Of a stretch of DNA of 64,000 nucleotides, positions 59,919 to 64,000 are shown one piece after another. The translations under genes and the position numbers were made by a program. Origin of the DNA: Saccharomyces mikatae IFO 1815 (Eukaryota; Ascomycota; Saccharomycetes; Saccharomycetales; Saccharomycetaceae); the NCBI RefSeq assembly GCF_947241705.1, contig NC_079269.1, positions 248,001-312,000 on the forward strand, written 5' to 3'. Each line of letters begins with the position of its first letter. Positions within the stretch are counted from its first letter, which is position 1. The notes under the pieces were generated by a model. The model was not told the origin of the DNA. It saw only the letters and a program-made list of their open reading frames with translations, and did no database searches.

Positions 59919-59942
59919 CAATTTTCTGCTATTTCAACGGTA

Positions 59943-59950
59943 CACGTGAC
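59943..59950 (+). promoter_or_regulatory. Cbf1-type E-box upstream of NOP13
   Basis: CACGTGAC (GTCACGTG in reverse) is a full Cbf1 consensus, just beyond the PAC/RRPE pair. Cbf1 here may simply open chromatin. Confidence 0.5.
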
Positions 59951-60120
59951 TCCCGCAGAACCTTTTGAACTAATGTATCAAAAGCGTGGATAAGACGCAA
60001 GCAGTGTCTGCGGTAAGAATGAGATATTATAGTGGTGTTTATATACGGCATGATATACTATTAATACATAGTTAAAATGTGGAAAATAGATCGTATATGT
60101 ATTTTTTTCCCAGATAGTTA

Positions 60121-61209
60121 TTACTTCAAAATCTTGCTTAACTTCTTGAAGAACCCTTCCTTCTTGACAGGACTTTTCTGAACATCTTTCTTTGGTGTTC
60201 CCTTCGTGTGGCTAGGTTTTGCAACCGTGGTAGCTTTTTTAACTTCTACCTTTTCTGTAGCAGCTGTTGTTGGGCTTGGTTTTGGCTCGAAGGTTTGGGT
60301 ATCAGCAATAACTTCACCAGTTGATTTCCGAGATGTCTCCTTGGCAGTGCTTGTAGTCGAACCTACAGGCAATTTCTCTGGGGAGCTTTCAATTTTAGCG
60401 GCTATACTCAATGATTTTTTACTCTGAAGCTCCGAATCCTCGCCCTCTGTATTTGTGCCTGCATCCTTATCTTCGTCCTCTTCCTCTTCCTCGTTTTCAA
60501 GTTCTTCGGCTGACAATTCATATAGCCTCGACTCAGAAGATTTGGTCTTCCCCAAACCATCTGTAATATATTTTTCGTTTTTGGCAAAGTTAAGTTTAGC
60601 TGGCCCTTCTTCATACGGCTTAACTGCCTTTTCTTCAGTTACACCAGTACTGTTGTTTTCAATTATAGTCGTAGTGCCGCTTAAGCCATCTGCATTCTTG
60701 CTGGTTTTGTCTACCTTTTGAGCTTCATCTTCGCTCTCTGGCACTTCAATTACTTCCTGAGAAAAGATCGACCTTTCCCCTGTTTGTTTGTTTGTCTTGA
60801 TTACTCTCTTGATCTTGAATTTTCGTAATTTTGCAGGCTTCTCAGCTTCCGGTTCAATTAGAGTGGTGTTCTTTGTAACTGCCAATCCGCCACTTTCAGG
60901 GACCAGCATGCCAGTGTTATTTCCGTACTGCTGCATTACATCGTCCTCAGTAATAAAGTTGTTTTCCACCCCCCCATCAACAATCACCTTATAGTCTTTA
61001 TTTGGCAGCCACTGACCGTCAACGATAAACTTAAAATATACTTTGCTACCAACACTATCAAACTTTATTGGCAGCGTTATTTCGAAAGCACCGTTAGGAT
61101 CCTTCACCATTGGTAGAGTGCCCTTCCACTCATCGAAACCACCCGTCAGAATAACTGTTTCGGGTCCCTTGGGCCATTTGAACGTAAATTGGGGTAGGTT
61201 TGGTTGCAT
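60121..61209 (-). CDS. MDG1: Mdg1, membrane-associated pheromone-signalling protein with AMPK-type CBM
   Basis: This 362-residue protein (S. cerevisiae about 366) has an N-terminal family-48 carbohydrate-binding/AMPK-beta-like domain (about 5-90) with TFKWPKGPETVILTGGFDEW and the closing DGGVENNFI. A long, disordered region follows, rich in Lys, Glu, Thr and Ser, with an acidic patch (EEEEEDEDKD). The C-terminus is basic (KKEGFFKKLSKILK) and could bind membrane. Mdg1 was found as a suppressor of G-beta signalling defects in mating; its paralogue Crp1 binds cruciform DNA. It is divergent from APC1; AGGGG stress-type sites lie in the shared promoter. Confidence 0.95.
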   Translation of the reverse strand: MQPNLPQFTFKWPKGPETVILTGGFDEWKGTLPMVKDPNGAFEITLPIKFDSVGSKVYFKFIVDGQWLPNKDYKVIVDGGVENNFITEDDVMQQYGNNTGMLVPESGGLAVTKNTTLIEPEAEKPAKLRKFKIKRVIKTNKQTGERSIFSQEVIEVPESEDEAQKVDKTSKNADGLSGTTTIIENNSTGVTEEKAVKPYEEGPAKLNFAKNEKYITDGLGKTKSSESRLYELSAEELENEEEEEDEDKDAGTNTEGEDSELQSKKSLSIAAKIESSPEKLPVGSTTSTAKETSRKSTGEVIADTQTFEPKPSPTTAATEKVEVKKATTVAKPSHTKGTPKKDVQKSPVKKEGFFKKLSKILK

Positions 61210-61779
61210 TCTGTTAAGAGACTTTCTTTCGGTACAATCCTATAGCACTATGAAAGTTAAATAAAATTAAGAGTAGCAAAAATTAGGTAATATTGAAGAT
61301 GGAGAAATTGTTTCTGTATTTCTGTATTATGTAAAGATTGTTCGCCGTCTTTTATTTTTAATCATGTGGGAGGGGGGAGAAGGATGGATGTAAAACCTTA
61401 ACCATGTCAATGCAAGGGCTCCCACCCCAAATGTTCCTATCGGGCTCGCCTTGCTGCCCCAGATATTCACGAAAAGGGCCAGCCTTGCAACGTTTCTCTT
61501 ATGCCCTTACTTTTCTAGATTGTTTTTGTTATCTTTTCCTTTGTTCGAACTCTTCTTTCTTATTTTTTGCGGAATAAACCCTAAACAGAATAGGGTTGCG
61601 GTTAATATTTACGTTTTGTACAAAAGTAAAAAAGATACATAATGGCCTTAAAAGCATCGGTACTATCAACTTTGACTGATATATTAACAGTAAAATATTG
61701 TGGTAAAATATTGCTGGTTGGTATTTGAAGTTTTTTTAGTAGTTCTAGTTTCTCTTTTAGGCTTTGAGGGTTGTTTTCT
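61210..61779. promoter_or_regulatory. Divergent promoter MDG1/APC1
   Basis: This 570-bp region contains an AGGGG stress element at 61371-61375 within a G-rich run, a C-rich patch near 61420-61470, and an ARS-consensus match at 61607-61617 (ATTTACGTTTT). The pyrimidine-rich segment 61500-61565 is typical promoter sequence. Confidence 0.55.
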
Positions 61780-64000
61780 ATGACTTCTGAAGTATTTATT
61801 GAAAATGATTGTTTACCAAGAGAAACACATACCGGTAAGGATTGTGATGGCACTTCTGAATGGCAGCTACAGGATAATATCACAAACAAACCAGATGGAA
61901 TATATGGAGATGTCTGGTTGTCAAGGGACGGAAGAAGTGTGAAGTGGTGTATTGAAGACCAGTGCTTGCGTCAGTTCAGTTATAATCAAAAAATTATCAA
62001 AGCTGGCTACATTGATTTTGAGAAGACACCAGATTGCTTTGTAGTAGTACTTTCTGATATTGCACATGTATATCTCCTGACAAGAGGCGATTCTACGACG
62101 GTATGTTTCCCATTCCAGATAGGTAATGCGTTCTGGTATGCGAATGGTGTGATTTTGGAGAGGGACACTTCTGTGTTCTTCATGGATAGTGGTTACGATT
62201 CAAAGCCCATTGAAGTCGATTTAAAGCATAAGTACATCACTATGACGGATCCGATGACACCGTTTGGCTTGATTTCGATCACAAATACCTTTAAGGGTGG
62301 AATAAACAGTGCTTCAGGTAACAAAAGCGATAGCTTACAAGACCTTCAGCTTGTGTTATTCCCCAGTAATAGGGAAAAGTACATAGCGGTTTTCCTAGAT
62401 CAGAATTCCAAGGTGCTACGATTTTATTACAGTAGAATTTTGTCATCAGATCAGTCACGGAAGGGAGAGTTAACGATTTCCTCGACGAAGAAAACAGGCT
62501 TGGAAACGGCTGGCAATAGCCAAAAGACTGGTGGAATTACGAAAGATTTGCGTAAGTTCTCACTTTTGACACGTAGGTCAACTTCTAATTCTCACGATTT
62601 CAATACTTCCGAAAGAATCATTAGCGGCAGTGTGGGTAACGCTCCAGTAAGAACAGATATTTTTGCTCTACCTTCTACTTGTTCAAGAAGAAGCCTATCA
62701 GCAACCCTAGATAGAATGGGGAACACCATTGGTCTGAATAATAGAGCCACACCTTCTTCCTTTTTCGAAACCTCTGCAAATACTTCGGCTCATTCTAATG
62801 TAGCCCCCGTATCACAGCCAATGCAGCAGCAGCAGCAGGAATATTTAAACCAAACCGCAACTTCCTCGAAGGATATTGTTTTGACAGAAGTATCGTCTTT
62901 GAAACTGCCAGATGATATCACTTTCACTTCACGACGTCTGAGCTCTATACTAAACACTATAAAGTTTTTGTCATTAAAATTCGAACGCCAGGAGGCACTT
63001 TTAATATTTCATGAGCCTACGCATTTTTGCAAAATCTGGTTAATTGATCTTTTACCAGATGTCATTGATTCTATTCCATTCAAGGTATATGGGAACTCAC
63101 CGCAAAACATGATTAGACTAGAGAATTTAAAGCTTAAAGACCCATCAAGGATACAAGCTATACATATACATGCCCATCTTGATGGATGTCTGATTTTGAT
63201 TTCAAAGGAACAGAATGGAAAACAATTTGAATCTCTCCTATACAACCCCTTTGTTAGAATATTATCGCCTTCTAAAAATGTTTCGCGGGAGCTCACTAAA
63301 CAAAACAATTTCCCCTCTCTACAAAAAATGTTCCCCTATCCTGAAACTAGCTTCACTAAGCTCTGTTTCGAAGCCCTCAAGTATATTACTTCTCCAACAT
63401 TTAACATCTCAATTATATTTCTATGGCAATATGCATATTCAATACTTCTTGCAAGGACCAGTCATGTACTTACACGCTTTAGAATTGAGTATGACGCGTT
63501 TTCATTGGTTCTTTCACTTTTGATTTTGCCGATTCCTAGTTCCTCCAGTCAAGAGTTTAAAGAAAATAAAGAAATATATCAGCATGAACTATTTCAGCAG
63601 TTGAAGCAGAATCCAGAAATAACAAGCTCTGTTCTGCCGAAGATTGTTATTGCATTGCATCTGATACGGGAGGAATACTCCTTGAATGTCTTGTGTCGCA
63701 ATGAACACGCATTGTTGGGACAGTTTCTCGGGTTCGCTACTGCCGCCATGGGCTGGCCAGACTTATGGCAATCATACTATGTGCCTCAAGCTGATTTAGA
63801 ATCAAAACCATTGTTATCCCCTGGGGAACAAAACTCCACTTTCTTTCATCCATTAGACGAACCGCCATCAATCATCAAATCGTTATATAGTATAACTGAA
63901 AACAGTTCAATATCATTATGTCCGTTTATTAGTTTCTCAAGACTTGCCGCAACAGATACAGAGGTTGAATTGCGCATTACTCCGAGAAGTTTTAAAATCT
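61780..64000 (+). CDS. APC1: Apc1, largest subunit of the anaphase-promoting complex (cut by window edge)
   Basis: The frame opens at the ATG at 61780 (MTSEVFIENDCLPRETHTGK) and stays open to the last base, giving 740 codons of a protein of about 1750. The visible part is the N-terminal beta-propeller-like domain of Apc1 (for example GYIDFEKTPDCFVVVLSD), interrupted by a long Ser/Thr-rich loop around residues 220-370 with a short Gln run. This loop is the phosphorylated, auto-inhibitory segment in Apc1 proteins. Apc1 is the scaffold of the cyclosome ubiquitin ligase that drives anaphase and mitotic exit. Identity rests on synteny with MDG1 and on family layout; S. cerevisiae Apc1 is 1748 aa. 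Confidence 0.93.
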   Translation, partial: MTSEVFIENDCLPRETHTGKDCDGTSEWQLQDNITNKPDGIYGDVWLSRDGRSVKWCIEDQCLRQFSYNQKIIKAGYIDFEKTPDCFVVVLSDIAHVYLLTRGDSTTVCFPFQIGNAFWYANGVILERDTSVFFMDSGYDSKPIEVDLKHKYITMTDPMTPFGLISITNTFKGGINSASGNKSDSLQDLQLVLFPSNREKYIAVFLDQNSKVLRFYYSRILSSDQSRKGELTISSTKKTGLETAGNSQKTGGITKDLRKFSLLTRRSTSNSHDFNTSERIISGSVGNAPVRTDIFALPSTCSRRSLSATLDRMGNTIGLNNRATPSSFFETSANTSAHSNVAPVSQPMQQQQQEYLNQTATSSKDIVLTEVSSLKLPDDITFTSRRLSSILNTIKFLSLKFERQEALLIFHEPTHFCKIWLIDLLPDVIDSIPFKVYGNSPQNMIRLENLKLKDPSRIQAIHIHAHLDGCLILISKEQNGKQFESLLYNPFVRILSPSKNVSRELTKQNNFPSLQKMFPYPETSFTKLCFEALKYITSPTFNISIIFLWQYAYSILLARTSHVLTRFRIEYDAFSLVLSLLILPIPSSSSQEFKENKEIYQHELFQQLKQNPEITSSVLPKIVIALHLIREEYSLNVLCRNEHALLGQFLGFATAAMGWPDLWQSYYVPQADLESKPLLSPGEQNSTFFHPLDEPPSIIKSLYSITENSSISLCPFISFSRLAATDTEVELRITPRSFKI

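Noticed and set aside
61607-61617. ARS-consensus match in the MDG1-APC1 promoter
   Set aside because: An exact 11-base match occurs often by chance in AT-rich DNA, and I recall no origin at this syntenic place; noted only in the promoter entry.

Overview
The window is a stretch of nuclear chromosome from a budding yeast of the genus Saccharomyces. Gene content, order and orientation match the left arm of S. cerevisiae chromosome XIV, from the 3' end of VID27 (YNL212W) to the 5' part of APC1 (YNL172W). Genes are compact and almost all intronless, on both strands, with AT-rich gaps. Several proteins (Rtt106, Swt21, Ubp10) differ from the S. cerevisiae versions I remember by more than strain variation, while Ssb2 and Rps3 are nearly invariant. 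This points to a sister species (mikatae, kudriavzevii or jurei-like) rather than S. cerevisiae; that is from memory, not from an alignment. Where gene symbols are given they rest on recognised protein sequence plus this synteny.

Layout. 1-10 kb: VID27 end, MRX7, MER1, SSB2, a Gly/Gln-rich gene (YNL208W), RIO2, RTT106. 9.5-18 kb: the divergent sporulation pair SPS18/SPS19, PSY2, NNR1, GCR2. 18-25 kb: WHI3, SLZ1, and the same-strand pair YNL195C/YNL194C. 25-38 kb: YNL193W, CHS1, DUG3, the repeat-bearing cell-wall gene YNL190W, SRP1. 37-49 kb: KAR1, SWT21, UBP10, MRPL19, NPR1, IPI3. 49-64 kb: PBR1, RHO5, a 2-kb gap, RPS3, MRPL22, TDA7, NOP13, MDG1, APC1 start. I saw no tRNA, snoRNA, transposon, LTR or CRISPR.

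Main discovery. YNL194C (a SUR7-family four-span membrane protein) and the downstream YNL195C (Hbt1-related, unknown function) appear to be joined by an unannotated 576-nt intron. A GTACGT donor lies inside YNL194C just after its last membrane span. A perfect TACTAAC branch point and a pyrimidine-rich GCTAG acceptor lie just upstream of YNL195C. The reading phases match exactly, and the frame stays open and protein-like from the acceptor into YNL195C. The locus could therefore make two proteins with the same membrane domain and different cytosolic tails: 301 aa unspliced and about 503 aa spliced.

Functional themes. Meiosis/sporulation: MER1, SPS18, SPS19, SLZ1, with perfect URS1 sites at MER1 and SLZ1 and a combined oleate/mid-sporulation promoter at SPS18/SPS19. 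Translation and ribosome assembly: SSB2, RIO2, IPI3, NOP13, RPS3, with PAC/RRPE elements upstream of several. Mitochondrial translation: MRX7, MRPL19, MRPL22. Mating: CHS1 with two pheromone elements, KAR1, MDG1. Several start codons were reset to the first plausible ATG (YNL193W, DUG3, UBP10, WHI3, MRPL19, IPI3, MRPL22).
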